Assembly (NCBI GenBank): GCA_029449235.1
Contig: JANATG010000017.1
Location: forward strand, 92,501-130,000
Origin: Linnemannia schmuckeri
Taxonomy: Eukaryota; Mortierellomycota; Mortierellomycetes; Mortierellales; Mortierellaceae
DNA length: 37,500 nucleotides
Direction: 5' to 3'
The notes under the pieces were generated by a model, which saw only the letters and a program-made list of their open reading frames with translations, was not told the DNA's origin and did no database searches. Shown here in pieces: positions 1-10,985 of this stretch; positions within the stretch are counted from its first letter, which is position 1, and the number at the start of each line of letters is the position of its first letter. The translations under genes were made by a program, and so were the position numbers.

Positions 1-329
1 CCCCGTTCAATTAAAGTCGTCTGCAATGGATTTATCTCTTCCAATATTTGAAATTAACATTAGCAGGAACCTCACAAAGCCTTTCCGCTCTGCAAGATAA
101 CCCCACGTAGTATGATTCAGGATCCGAAGATCTATTCGTATTCAACTAAAAATCGGAAAAGGCGGTAATCGTCGCGTTCTAGCACGGGTTCTGACTTAGA
201 GGCGTTCAGCCATAACCCAACGGATGATAGCTTCGGGCCATTGCCTGCTCAGGCAGGCCCAAATACCAATTATCCGAATGAACGGTTCCTCTCGTACTAA
301 GTTCAATTACTATTGCAACAACATTTCAT

Positions 330-384
<55 letters not shown>

Positions 385-428
385 ATTAGTGGGTGAACAA
401 TCCAACGCTTACTGAATTCTGCTTCAGT

Positions 429-464
<36 letters not shown>

Positions 465-502
465 AACGTCGCTATGAACGCTTGGCTGCCACAAGCCAGT
501 TA
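1..502 (-). rRNA. 28S rRNA, 3' portion (partial)
   Basis: Read on the minus strand this is the 3' end of a eukaryotic large-subunit rRNA. It runs from the conserved segment with TAACTGGCTTGTGG (peptidyl-transferase region) through GTACGAGAGGAACCG (sarcin-ricin loop, around 288-302) to the stretch before the 3' terminus, which lies outside the window. Similarity stops abruptly at 502: the expected continuation (on the plus strand, cagttatccctgtgg) is replaced by unrelated sequence leading into the Helitron, and the rest of 28S does not reappear. It is therefore a truncated copy or the edge of a disrupted rDNA unit, not a complete gene. The part present keeps the universal motifs, so the copy could be young. 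Confidence 0.93.
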
Positions 503-861
503 ATATCTCCCTATGTTATATTTATTGGCACCTTTTCTTCAATTTCCCATTCACACCTCAATTTTCCCAGTCACGTCACAATTTTCCCAGTCACACCTTC
601 ACTTTCTCAGTCACACCTAAACTTTCCCTCCCCAAAAAAAAATCTTACCGCAGCTCATTTCGATCGATGTAAATATAGATCGCTAGAATATTGTTTCAGC
701 CACATGCTAGCCACAATGAGAGCTACACGCTAGCCACAATGAGAGCCACTGTCAGCCACAAACCTCAAAATGCGCAATCATTTAGTCACAGCTTAAATAT
801 CGGCACCCCTCTGCACTTGTCGATGGCACTCCATAGTTCACTCATATCACTATTGTTCAGA
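503..861. repeat. Short repeats between 28S fragment and Helitron ORF
   Basis: No gene is supported here. At about 547-625 there are four degenerate copies of a roughly 20-bp unit of the form CAGTCACACCTcaATTTTCC. From 697 to 760 the motif AGCCACA(AT) occurs four times, partly as a 20-bp tandem pair (gctagccacaatgagagc). The same motif recurs three times in tandem beyond the Helitron ORF at 6737-6766, so these are probably subterminal sequences of the element. Confidence 0.5.
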
Positions 862-3800
862 ATGGAGCCTCTCCTGGACTTTCCGAGTGAAGACGAATTC
901 TCTGGAGACGATAATCCTCATCCCCTTGATCAAAACGAGCAGCCTCTTAATCCAAACGAGCAAAGACCTCAAGCGCCAAAACGAATTAGACTTACGCCAG
1001 CCGGCTTCCGAGTAGATACATTCTTCAACGAGGTCAAGAAAGACAAGGAGATACCTGAAAAATGCTGCGCTGTCTGCTGTAGATTATTGTATCCCGAGGA
1101 ATATTGCAAGCTATCGGTGCCCTACGTGAGAAAGATCGAGAAGATGCTTGTGAAAGACAGGCAGGCCGCTCATCGTAATAACCGTGATTTCGAGAATATA
1201 AACTGGCCCTTGGGAAATTACCGCGACCACCATGGAAATAAGATACAAAATCCCCACACCCACAAACCCAAGGGTAAGGGTGCGGAATATGTCATTGTAT
1301 GTGCTAGACACAAGTCAAGTGGAACTCAGAGCGTGGAAACCATCATGGAATATGTACGTAGAATCGCAAGTCGCACCTGGTATGCTTTTTGGCCAATAGA
1401 ATACGAGACTTATGCCATCTTGATTGCAAAATCTAGATTCGTTTTGTCAATGAGCATTGGATGTACCCTGGCAATCAGCCTGACGAACTTCGGAACCTTC
1501 ATCCAAGAGGGGAAGGCTTTCTTTCTCCGATCTTGGTGTTTTGCGAATTGACCAACTCTCGCAGTAAGCTGACCCAAGCAACCAGAGCAGGACATCATTT
1601 TGTATCAGGCCGAATTGGGCTTTACAAGAGTAAAGAGTATCTCGGAGCCCACGTCGGAACACGCGGTCTGGTCAAACTGACAGATATGAACGTCAAGATG
1701 AAACCTGAAGAGAAACAAAAAATATTGCGTGCCTGGGACTGGCTGAAGCAAAATCACCCGTTGATAAAACAGGTGGATGTCGATGAACCTAGCGACTTGA
1801 TGAACGCTACTGAGAAAGTAGTTGAAAAGGAGCCGGAATCGAATGAACGAAGGGAAGTCAACGAGTCGGGGTTGCGCGCGTGCCACATGGGACCAGTTGG
1901 CACCGGTGGTCCAAGAACGGCAGATGAGGCGAATAATCTGGACAACTTGGCTATTGGAATTCTAGGACGTGATCAAGAACTTGTCAAGTACTCAAACCCA
2001 TACCTCCTGGGATATCTCTTTCCTACGCTCTACCCCGAAGGTCGAGGATTCTTTTCAAAGGAACATGGTGTCATCGAGGTTGATAAAATTCAGAGAGTAC
2101 AAGGTGATGACGATAAGCTTGGTACACTTAGGGGGTCTATTGACAAGTGGCTCTAAGGCAATGACTGTAACTGATCGGTGTACGTCTTCAAACGTTAGAT
2201 AATAATGATAATCATTTGGTGGACCGGAATGAAAACGATGATGAAGACGTTGAAGGATATGTGTCGTGGTCGGATTCTGATGGCGAAGGAAGTGATGAAG
2301 GCGATGAAAGCGAAGGTAACTCTCGTATCTGAGTGCAAAGCAGATAGGTCGCTGAAACACTACAAACGGCTAATCAACATTTCAATTTTTACCAGATGAA
2401 ATCGAGATTGATATTGAAGAAGGTGGTGAATCCAAGTACAGCAAACACTCGATCAAGAGCTATGCCAAATTTCGCCTACTCAGTGTGGATAGACGCTGGG
2501 GCCGAAATGTCAAGTTTATCCTTATGATGTTCGATTGGATCCAGAAAAATGCGATTTTTAGTTATCAGATGCGCCTCGCCCCTGTCACGACTGGAGGTAG
2601 AGCTACTCGAGCCTATGATGTCTTGGAGCGCTCGAATAACGGACAAAGTATGTGTTATCCAAATGTGATACTTGTAAGAAAGGGAGTTAGCAACTACATT
2701 GCTTAAACAACGCTGACCATGCGAGTATGCTGGATAATAGAGACAAAGTACCGGGAATCTCACACCGTTGCCATCCCTCCGTTTATCCGAACGGGTGTAA
2801 AGTACAAGAGTTTGTTGTATCAGAAATTCTCGGCCCTTTTCGAAGAATTTGGCACCCCTGAGTTATTCGGGACGTTCACTTGTGACGATCGAAGTGATGG
2901 TCAAGTCGCTGTTGCCGAGCATTTTGGTGGTCCTGGAGCCAAAACACACGACGATCCTGTCCTCTTTACGATGCATTGGAAGAGACAGTGGAATCGTTTC
3001 TGGACCTGGGTTGTGAGGAAAAGAAAGGGCCGGCCGGGATGGGCAGAAAGACGAGTCGGAGGTGCTCGAGCGTGGTGCTGGGTATTCGAATTGCAGGACC
3101 GAGGAACCCCACATACTCACTTTTGTATTTGGACAAAGAATAGTATCGAGCAGATGATAGACGACGGAATCATCAGTTGCACACTGCAGCAGGAAAACGA
3201 GGAAGACCGAGCACTTATTCTCAAACACCAGATCCACAAATGCACTGCGTACTGCAAGGCCGAACCTAGCAGTCTCTGTCGCTTTGGGTACCCTAAGCCT
3301 CCTAGCAGTCGTCGTACATATCTCAGTGAGGAGGATGGTCGCTATGTTCTGCAGCGAGAGCTTGGGGACAAGCGTGTCAATGGCTATAACATGGAGCTTC
3401 TTCGATTTGGCCGCGTGAACATGGACTTGCAGTACAACCAAGGAGACAAAGCTAAGAACTACATGTGCAAGTACGTGACCAAGCAGGCTGGTGCAAAGCT
3501 CGCCACCATTGTCAGGGAGACTGATGCTGGGGATGTCGGATCTTCATCAGCGGATATGCCATCTAAAGCCTACATTGAACATTTCCACTACAGAAGTGTT
3601 GGTGTAGTGGAGGCCATTATGGACATCTGTGGGTGGAAGATGCATGGTTGCTCGCACAATGATGTGTTTTTGCCAACGGACCTGCCCCCGAAGCGCAAGC
3701 GCCTTTTAAAACGAGTGGCTGCGCTAAGAGCCTCGCCGGATAGCAGTGACATTTTTCTCGATGACAAGTGGACCAAGTACCTCAAGCGACCTAAAGGTAC

Positions 3801-6387
3801 CCTATGGATGTATTGACTGCGTTCATGTGTTTTGATTTCGGGACTTGGGAGTTTAAGGGTTTTAAGGGTTTTAAGGGTTTTAGGGTTTTTAGGGTTTTTT
3901 TTAGGGTTTTTTATTCGCTATGCACTAGAAACTGACCCTAGAAACATGCTTTAAATAGGGGAGAACTTTGAAAGTATGACCTTTACCCATTTCTTCAAGC
4001 ATTACCGCTATGGGAAAACGAAGAATAGGCCGTTCTACCTTGATGACAGAGGAATTTATGTCACTGAGAGGGCATTCGGGAAAGAGGCTTTAATAAGAAA
4101 AAGAGATGTCAACACTACCAATTCCGAAGATGCTTTCATGCACTTGTTGATGCTACACCGCCCTTGGAGGAAAGACGTTGATACCTGGATTGGACCCGGT
4201 ACGGAGCACGAAACCTATCAGTCTTTGGCTCTTGAAAAGCTTGGCCGGGAGGAAATAGGACGGCTGGCTGATGGACTATTAGATGTTCTGGATCATCCCG
4301 AAGCCTACGTCAACCCGACGGATCAGGAGGATTCCGACCAGGCTGAAGACTTTGAATGGACGGATGACCAGCAAAAAGTTCTCGATGCAGTGCAAAACAG
4401 CTTTCTTAGTCTGGAGGGATGCCGCATCCTAGTGACAGGAGCCGCAGGCACTGGGAAGTCAGCTGTACTCAAGAAGCTATGCAAGATCGCCGAGGACAAT
4501 CGCTTCGAGCCGATTCGTCTTGCACCGTCAGGTGTCGCAGCTGTGAATATCAAGGGCCAGACATTGCACCGGTGGTTTCACATAACGAAGATGGGTGGCC
4601 ATCGTGGCTTCCCAAACTGCAACCCTGATAAGATCGCCGAGCAGTTGTTGGATATTTGGGACAAAGGTCTGAGGCCCTTTTTCCTCATTGACGAGGTGTC
4701 GATGATCTCAGGAATGCTGCTGACGGCTCTATCCGATGCACTACAGAAGGCAGCGAAAGTAGATCGCGGTATTGTCTTCGGTGGCTTTGCAGTGGTGATG
4801 TTTGGCGACTTTGGGCAGCTTGGACCAATCAACAAGGCTCTTGATACCACAGACTGGCTGTGGAAATCAGACGTCTATCGGAGCTTCCAGCGGATGGATC
4901 TTTCGCAAGCCTGCCGACAGTCCATGGATCCAGGATTCAAGTTGATGCTTGACGATATCAGGCGCGGGGAACTGAATATTACCATGGCCAGCGTATTCTT
5001 GGGGATATGCTGCGCATCCAAGTCTGTTCCTGACGACGCTGTCCATCTGCTGCCGTACAAGAGAGAAGTTGACGAAATTAACAACAAAAAGTTGCGCGCT
5101 TTACTTGGTGAAGAGTGGTGCAGCATCGCACGCGATAACGCAGGAATAACTAAAGATAAAGCTAAACGTGAGGCACTCGAGAAAGAAACAGGATTGTTGT
5201 CACTTTTGCGGCTGAAAATTGGAGCGAGAGTCATGTGTACGTCAAACGTAGATGTTGCCGGCGGCCTAGTCAACGGGACTACTGGAGTGGTGACCAATAT
5301 CTTCGGGAAGAGCGTTGTGCAGATAAGGACGGACGAGGGAGGGAGGGTCTTCAATATCCCGCCACAGCGCAGGCTGACAAGAAACAATGGTCAAGAGCGA
5401 CTGCAATTCCCATTGGTGCTCGCTTGGGCTATGACGATCCACAAGTGTCAATCGTTGACTCTGCGCAAGGCCGTCGTACACTTGTGCAACGTGTTCGCCT
5501 CGGGTCAGGCGTACGTTGCTTTGAGCAGAGTCCGCACAAGAGATGATTTATTCATCAGCGGTTGGAAGCTCCGTGGTCTGCTCAACGTTAAGCACGCTAT
5601 CAAAACCCGTTTGACCAAGGAATCCGAGGATGACCGAACCGCAATTGACGACAAAATAGACGAGTTGGAGGAGCGAATAGCAAATGGATCAAGGACTGAA
5701 GTGGGAGGTTTGGACGATCGCCAAGAGATTGAAGTAGTTGAACGTTGGGAAGATATTCGTAATATTCCCGAGTGGCTTACCGCACTACTGGATGAGAGTG
5801 ACGATAGAGCGTCCAATCAAATGTGGAATTCTGATCTGTCTGACGCGAGCTCAGTGTCCGCGTCTGACTTGAACTCCTCGTATGAATCGGATATGGAATC
5901 GGTGTCAAGGGTGTCTCAAAAGTATGAGCCAAGCTCTGCTTCTGAGTGCAGTGAAGATGATGAGCCTGACAGAACTCCAAATAGTGGTAACGAGGCACCG
6001 TTGGACGATGGATCGAGTGATATAGTCGAAATTCAACAGGAAGAGTCGGTGATTGGCAAGACATTGTCTGGCACAAGATTCAGCACTATCCGCTCTGAGA
6101 AGAGGAAGCACTACGGTACCTCTGACAGCGACAGCGACGGATCGGACGGACCTACCGGCAGTATGAGATCGAGCATTGCGCCTGCAGGACAAGTGATGAG
6201 AAGGAGACCGTTTCTCAACCGATCGAGGAAGCGGATCCGCGAGGGGTCATCAGACGATATCAACGATAGAGACGGAGATCGAGAACCCGACTATGGAGTA
6301 GCATCTGTAAAAAGAAAGGCGTGCGATGATAATATCGAAGTGCTTCTTCGCCTGGCGAAAAAGATGCGAGAGGATGAAGACGCGTGA
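862..6387 (+). CDS. Helitron Rep-helicase (HUH endonuclease + Pif1-like helicase)
   Basis: Transposition enzyme of the Helitron: the Rep domain nicks and joins one strand and the helicase unwinds it. Exons inferred from splice sites are 862-1353, 1455-2103, 2199-2315, 2396-2673, about 2743-3809 and 3975-6387. They sum to 5,016 nt and 1,671 aa with consistent phases; the intron at 2674-2742 is the least certain. Domains in order: a Cys-rich N-terminus (CCAVCC), the Helitron-like N domain (DWLKQNHPL; YLFPTLYPEG), the HUH motif H636-T-H638, paired tyrosines Y752 and Y756 (YMCKY), then a Pif1-family helicase with Walker A GAAGTGKS at 1023-1030, Walker B DE at 1107-1108 and motif VI (YVALSRV). The tail is Ser/Asp-rich. 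ATG 862 was chosen because it opens the first conserved block. All catalytic residues inspected are present, so the copy may be functional. The intron at 3810-3974 carries telomere-like repeats. Confidence 0.88.
3838..3915 (+). repeat. Degenerate telomere-like repeats inside a Helitron intron
   Basis: About nine units of TTTTAAGGG, TTTTAGGG and TTTTTAGGG type follow one another within the inferred intron 3810-3974. They resemble the fungal telomere unit TTAGGG with extra T or A. This is interstitial, since coding sequence of the same gene resumes at 3975, so it is not a chromosome end. Confidence 0.7.
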
Positions 6388-7026
6388 GATGAGGGTGTTG
6401 AATAAAGTCGCCGAATTTTGAGTGGCCTACATGTATGTTCGTGGTGTGACCAGAAGTGCCTAAATGTCGCGATCTCGCACCTGACTTATGTGAGCAGTTT
6501 AGCTCTTGAATATCGTGGTATACGATAACTAAGTATCGTCATGTGACCAGCAAAGGCCGATTTAGATTGCGTTAGAGGTTTCATTTTCCTAATCCGGAGT
6601 TAGAAACCTCCCTCCTCTCTCTCACTCTCCGCAGAAATCACGGCGGCGCTCACCTTCAACGCGAGTCAATATCGACCCAGTAATAATATTAGCTGAGCGT
6701 CAATATTATCAGTCAACCACGCTTAGTACTTTCTTTCAGCCACAATCAGCCACAATCAGCCACAATTAGTACCAATTTCATGGCGTAAACCAAATGAAAT
6801 CAAGCATCCTGTGGCTGATAGGATATTTTAAGACATGATGAGTATCTGGGGTTGAAATATTCTTGGTCAATGATGGTATCAGCCAGAGAATATTTGTGAG
6901 CAGTAACACTATATAATTGTAGTAGTGGCGTGAGTATCATTATATAGAGTCGTATCATCTTTTTCTCACCGACCGTCCTCGCCTCCATACACTTTAAATC
7001 CCGTTGCGATTTATTACTCTTCCCTC
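6388..7026. other. Intergenic: Helitron 3' flank and F-box promoter
   Basis: No gene is seen. The left part probably belongs to the Helitron 3' end: a hairpin near 6685-6710 and three tandem CAGCCACAAT units at 6737-6766. The right part should hold the F-box gene promoter, with AT-rich TATA-like strings at about 6910 and 6941-6947 (TATATAG, about 80 bp before the ATG) and a pyrimidine-rich leader. Confidence 0.5.
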
Positions 7027-8787
7027 ATGTCTGCTGCGTTACGTTCAGTTTTTGGTATTCCCGAGCTATTAGATATGGTTCTCTCATTACTCTCGACTCA
7101 AGACCTGGCTCGCTGTGCCCTCGTGAACAAGAAATGGCGTGAAGTTGCTCTTCCACTTTTGTGGCGCACTTTTCCTGCACTCTCTTTCAAGCAAAGACAA
7201 GCCTTCCGAAGAATAGTCCAGAAAGATTACGTACAAGAACTCGAATTCCAACGATCTCTATGGCCAGGGCCGGATGACCTCAAGAGTGAAGTAAACCATG
7301 TCCATCAAGGTCCTGCGTGCCAGTCATATCTGTCCAAGTACTGTCCGTTGATCAGAAACCTCGACAATCCCCATTTCCTTTTCTCTGAGCTAAACAGTAT
7401 AGCGAAGGAGAAGGTGCTTCTATCCCACTTTCTGAAGAAGTGTGTCAATGTTAGAGTGCTCACTCTCGATGTCGACTATGTCCTATGTTATCACTACTAC
7501 CGTCTTTTTAAGGTTACCGTCGACAGCTTGGCTCCAAATCTGCAAGAACTCTGTTTGCTTGGGTCTCGTGATGATTCATCTTATGGGATGAGCTCAAAAT
7601 GGTATCTCTACGTTATTTCCCGATGCTCGTCCAAGTTAGAAAAGCTGACAGTCTACTACGACGTAAGTGGCGATCTCGTTGACGATATTAAATCGGCCAG
7701 GTTGCTTATTGCAGAAGCAACGCTTTCCGGACTGAAGGAGCTCGTTCTAGATCATTGTTGGAGTAAGCAAGAGCTTTCAAGTTGGAACTGGGTTTGGAAA
7801 AGCTACAGCAATGTGGAGAGACTAGAGCTGAGAACATGCGGTACCGACAAGATCCACGACATGGCAGCTCGTATAAGATCCTACCTTCCCAAGATTAATA
7901 GCCTCGTTTACAAGGGTGACATGTTCCAAGTGGTTCCTGCTTCCTTGCTCTCCGCTTGCATCGGTGGCTGGAAGCATATTCGAATTGACGCCACGTTGGA
8001 TCGACCCTCGTGCAAGGCCTTGGCTGAACATTGCGCCACACTCGAAGTATTTCAGGTGACCAATATATTGGAAGATTCCAGCAGCACCCTACGCCAGATC
8101 TTATCTTCCAGCCCAAAACTCAGGATCCTGATCACAAGTGACGACAAGTTGCATATCCAGTCCTGGATCCCATACCTCGAAGCCAAGGATTTTGTCGATG
8201 AACATATGCTATCCGGCGATCTAAACCCGTGGGCGTGCGAGTCATCTCTTAGGGTGCTCAAGACCAAAATCACCTGTATTCCAAGGCCGGATGTCACAAA
8301 ACTTTTGGATGGACGACAACGCGCTGATAGTCTCAAGGAAACCTGCACTCGAGAAGGAAGGCAACTCCAGCACTGCGTCTATGAACGTCTTTCTCGGTTC
8401 ATAAACCTTGAAGAGCTGTGTCTTGGACTTGATTCAAAAGAGCGCAGACGCCTATGCCCTATCGATGGCAGCAAGTGTGAAGAAGATTACCAGTATGAAT
8501 GTCCCGAGATGACTCTGGAAAGCGGGCTGGATCAGCTAAAGGGGCTCAAGAATCTCCAAGTGTTGGATGTTCGCATGATGGAGCAGCGGATCGGTCTCAA
8601 AGAAGTGCAGTGGATGACTCAATATTGGCCGAGGCTGAGAGAAATTCGGGGCCTTTGGGACGATGGCGACAACCTTAAGGCTGGTGAGTGGCTGTGGAAA
8701 CATTCTCCTATGATCAAAGTGAAGTTGGCACCCAGAAGCTTCTATTGCACGGCGATACTCGATGAACTATTAATAGAGCAAGTCTAA
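7027..8787 (+). CDS. F-box protein with LRR-like C-terminal region
   Basis: Single-exon protein of 586 aa. Residues about 8-45 form an F-box (IPELLDMVLSLLS...ALVNKKWREVALPLLWR), which in known proteins binds Skp1 and recruits substrates to an SCF ubiquitin ligase. The remainder has irregular leucine-rich segments (LEKLTVYYD, LKELVLDHCW, VERLELRTC), typical of fungal FBXL-like proteins where LRRs bind the substrate; no particular substrate can be inferred. The start is the first ATG before the F-box. A TATA-like string lies about 80 bp upstream and AATAAA at 8824-8829 follows the stop by about 37 bp. The ORF is uninterrupted and stands alone between two transposon-derived regions. Such F-box genes form large, fast-evolving families in Mucoromycota. 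Confidence 0.85.
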   Translation: MSAALRSVFGIPELLDMVLSLLSTQDLARCALVNKKWREVALPLLWRTFPALSFKQRQAFRRIVQKDYVQELEFQRSLWPGPDDLKSEVNHVHQGPACQSYLSKYCPLIRNLDNPHFLFSELNSIAKEKVLLSHFLKKCVNVRVLTLDVDYVLCYHYYRLFKVTVDSLAPNLQELCLLGSRDDSSYGMSSKWYLYVISRCSSKLEKLTVYYDVSGDLVDDIKSARLLIAEATLSGLKELVLDHCWSKQELSSWNWVWKSYSNVERLELRTCGTDKIHDMAARIRSYLPKINSLVYKGDMFQVVPASLLSACIGGWKHIRIDATLDRPSCKALAEHCATLEVFQVTNILEDSSSTLRQILSSSPKLRILITSDDKLHIQSWIPYLEAKDFVDEHMLSGDLNPWACESSLRVLKTKITCIPRPDVTKLLDGRQRADSLKETCTREGRQLQHCVYERLSRFINLEELCLGLDSKERRRLCPIDGSKCEEDYQYECPEMTLESGLDQLKGLKNLQVLDVRMMEQRIGLKEVQWMTQYWPRLREIRGLWDDGDNLKAGEWLWKHSPMIKVKLAPRSFYCTAILDELLIEQV

Positions 8788-9151
8788 AAATATAGTCGAG
8801 AGACACCAAAACCATGGAAAAAAAATAAAGTCTTATTTTCTCGTCGTCTTTGCCACATTCTCTCTGAGCTATGTCCTTGCTGTTTGTCTATCTCGGCAAA
8901 GCTACACTTTGTCCTCATTGCTATCAGTCGCCATCGTTGTTCACCGCTTTGCACTTTTTCTTGAATCTAGAAATATGCCGGCTCCTGCCATTCAGTAGCT
9001 CTGTATAACTTTATCCCTTTACAATTTGAAATCGTCACACCCCCTAAAAAAAGTGCCGTGAATGTTTTTGTGAGCCATTCATTTGAATTCTGCTCTACGC
9101 TAAGCCATGTATACTCGTCCTTTGATTCGAATATCGCTCTCCTCATGCCCC
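8788..9151. other. Intergenic, downstream of F-box gene
   Basis: This holds the 3' UTR of the F-box gene with a polyadenylation signal at 8824-8829. Beyond that I see no gene, RNA or repeat. Confidence 0.5.
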
Positions 9152-9642
9152 TCAATTCAAGGCATTCCCCAATCGGGGTGAATATCTACTACGAGAGCAC
9201 AAGCGAGCTTCATCTTCCTCCTCCCGTCCCCTCCTCCTTATCCCCACCTCCTTATCCCCACCTTCCTCCCAATCCACATCCTCCTCCTCGTTCATGTCTT
9301 CTTGCTCTGCTTCATCATCCCAACCCTCGACATATGGGCCTTGATATCCTTTCAGGTTGTCGATGAGCCACTTAACAGGGCAACCGGCAAACGCGTCCAT
9401 GTTCTCAATGAGCCAATCAAGATTCGATTGCTCGATCCTGCTGCTACGATTACCGCCCTTAGGCAGCTTATCTATGCGGTTGGTTTGAAAGAAGGTGTTG
9501 ACTATGCTTCTAACAGTAGATACGGGGATGTTGAAGTAGCGAGCTACCAACGCCATGGACTTGCCGTAGTTATGACCAGTTCAACGATCCTTTCCCTAGT
9601 AGTGTTGTCGAATTTGTTCTTCCTCGTTCTGATAGGTGGCAT
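9152..9642 (-). pseudogene. Helix-turn-helix transposase relic (Tc1/mariner-like N-terminus)
   Basis: From an ATG at 9642 the minus strand encodes MPPIRTRKNKF and ERIVEL, then in another frame HNYGKSMALVARYF, VSTVRSIVNTFF and LPKGGN. Together these match the order of the N-terminal winged-helix DNA-binding region of Tc1/mariner (IS630-type) transposases: IVEL, G-S, A-F-P-STV, G-P-GG. The two parts are out of frame by 2 nt near 9590, so the copy is broken. After the second helix pair the ORF runs into an acidic, low-complexity tail, and no DDE catalytic domain follows. It is a solo DNA-binding remnant, or less likely a domesticated HTH gene with an unrecognised intron. Confidence 0.5.
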
Positions 9643-10302
9643 ATTGCTATAAGAAATGTGTGAGGGTCTTGTTGAGAGAAAGTGTATGGTATTAGGGAAG
9701 AGGAAAGGCTGTAGAAAATGGCAGCATTCACAGAAGTCGCTGCTTACTTTTATGAGATGGGGCAGTGCCATAAAAACGTTAAAGTTATCACAAAGGGGAC
9801 TAATTTGAAATCTGATGCCAAACATTCCAGAATTCTCATTGTTGCTGCAGAGGACCGTGCATTGGGCCTCATCGCAATTTAGGCAATGTGGATACTGCAG
9901 TAGTAGAAATAGCGAGGCAGCTCGATCTTTTGCTCCTTGTCCTTTCAAAAGACAACCTCACGAAGCAATTGATTGAGTTAGCTGACGCCGTTTATTTCAG
10001 TGTGTATTGCTTGCTTGCGTGTCATGTTTTAGGGTCCCTTCAATTCCAACAACCTTCCCTACACCCTTATTTACAACATCAACCTCTACGATACAACATC
10101 AGTCTCAACTGTGAGTGCAACAGCCACTCTACCAAGTCTCAACCGAACCCACCTGATTCTGCAACATTGTCTTCTCTAAGCCACACCAAAATACACTTAT
10201 TGCGTTCCTGCGTATTTTGTTCACGCTGTGAAGCAAGTTCAATCGGCAAAAAGGGATATCATCAATCACGATTCCAGGGGCGTTCTTGGCACGTATCTGT
10301 TG

Positions 10303-10303
<1 letters not shown>
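9643..10303. other. Intergenic
   Basis: No supported gene. Open frames crossing this stretch show no recognisable domain, and the longest continues into the GT microsatellite, which has no stops in any GT-only frame. Confidence 0.4.
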
Positions 10304-10851
<548 letters not shown>

Positions 10852-10962
10852 GTGTTTTGTGTTGTTGTTTGTTGTTGCTGTTGCTGTTGCTCTGTCCACT
10901 TGCTCTCCTATCAACGTAATTTGTGATGGGATAATTATTTTCTTTTCAAAGACTATGCCTTA

Positions 10963-10968
10963 TTTATT
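10963..10968 (-). terminator. Polyadenylation signal AATAAA for CRN1
   Basis: AATAAA on the minus strand lies about 20 bp after the CRN1 stop codon. The same position in the paralog (19474-19479) is conserved. Confidence 0.55.
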
Positions 10969-10985
10969 TGTACATGTGGGGTGGG

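Larger units (their letters stand above)
691..6770 (+). mobile_element. Helitron (rolling-circle transposon), approximate limits
   Basis: The element is defined by the Rep-helicase gene at 862-6387. Exact termini could not be fixed: no convincing 5' TC plus 3' hairpin-CTRR pair at an AT target was found. The limits given are where the pattern TTnTTTCAGCCACA occurs on both sides (691-704 and 6731-6746) in the same orientation. A small hairpin with TAATATT/AATATTA arms lies near 6685-6710, followed by CGCTTAG, which resembles but does not match a canonical Helitron 3' end. The intact-looking spliced ORF suggests an autonomous or recently autonomous copy. Confidence 0.6.

Noticed and set aside
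482..733. Open frame overlapping the 28S fragment
   Set aside because: It begins inside rRNA sequence with a non-ATG codon and runs through short repeats.
691..2706. Helitron N-terminal region as a frameshifted pseudogene
   Set aside because: Frame changes at about 1354, 2104, 2316 and 2674 all coincide with GT-AG pairs in matching phase, so introns explain them better than frameshifts.
3838..3915. A chromosome end or telomere
   Set aside because: The repeats are degenerate and lie inside an intron with coding sequence of one gene on both sides.
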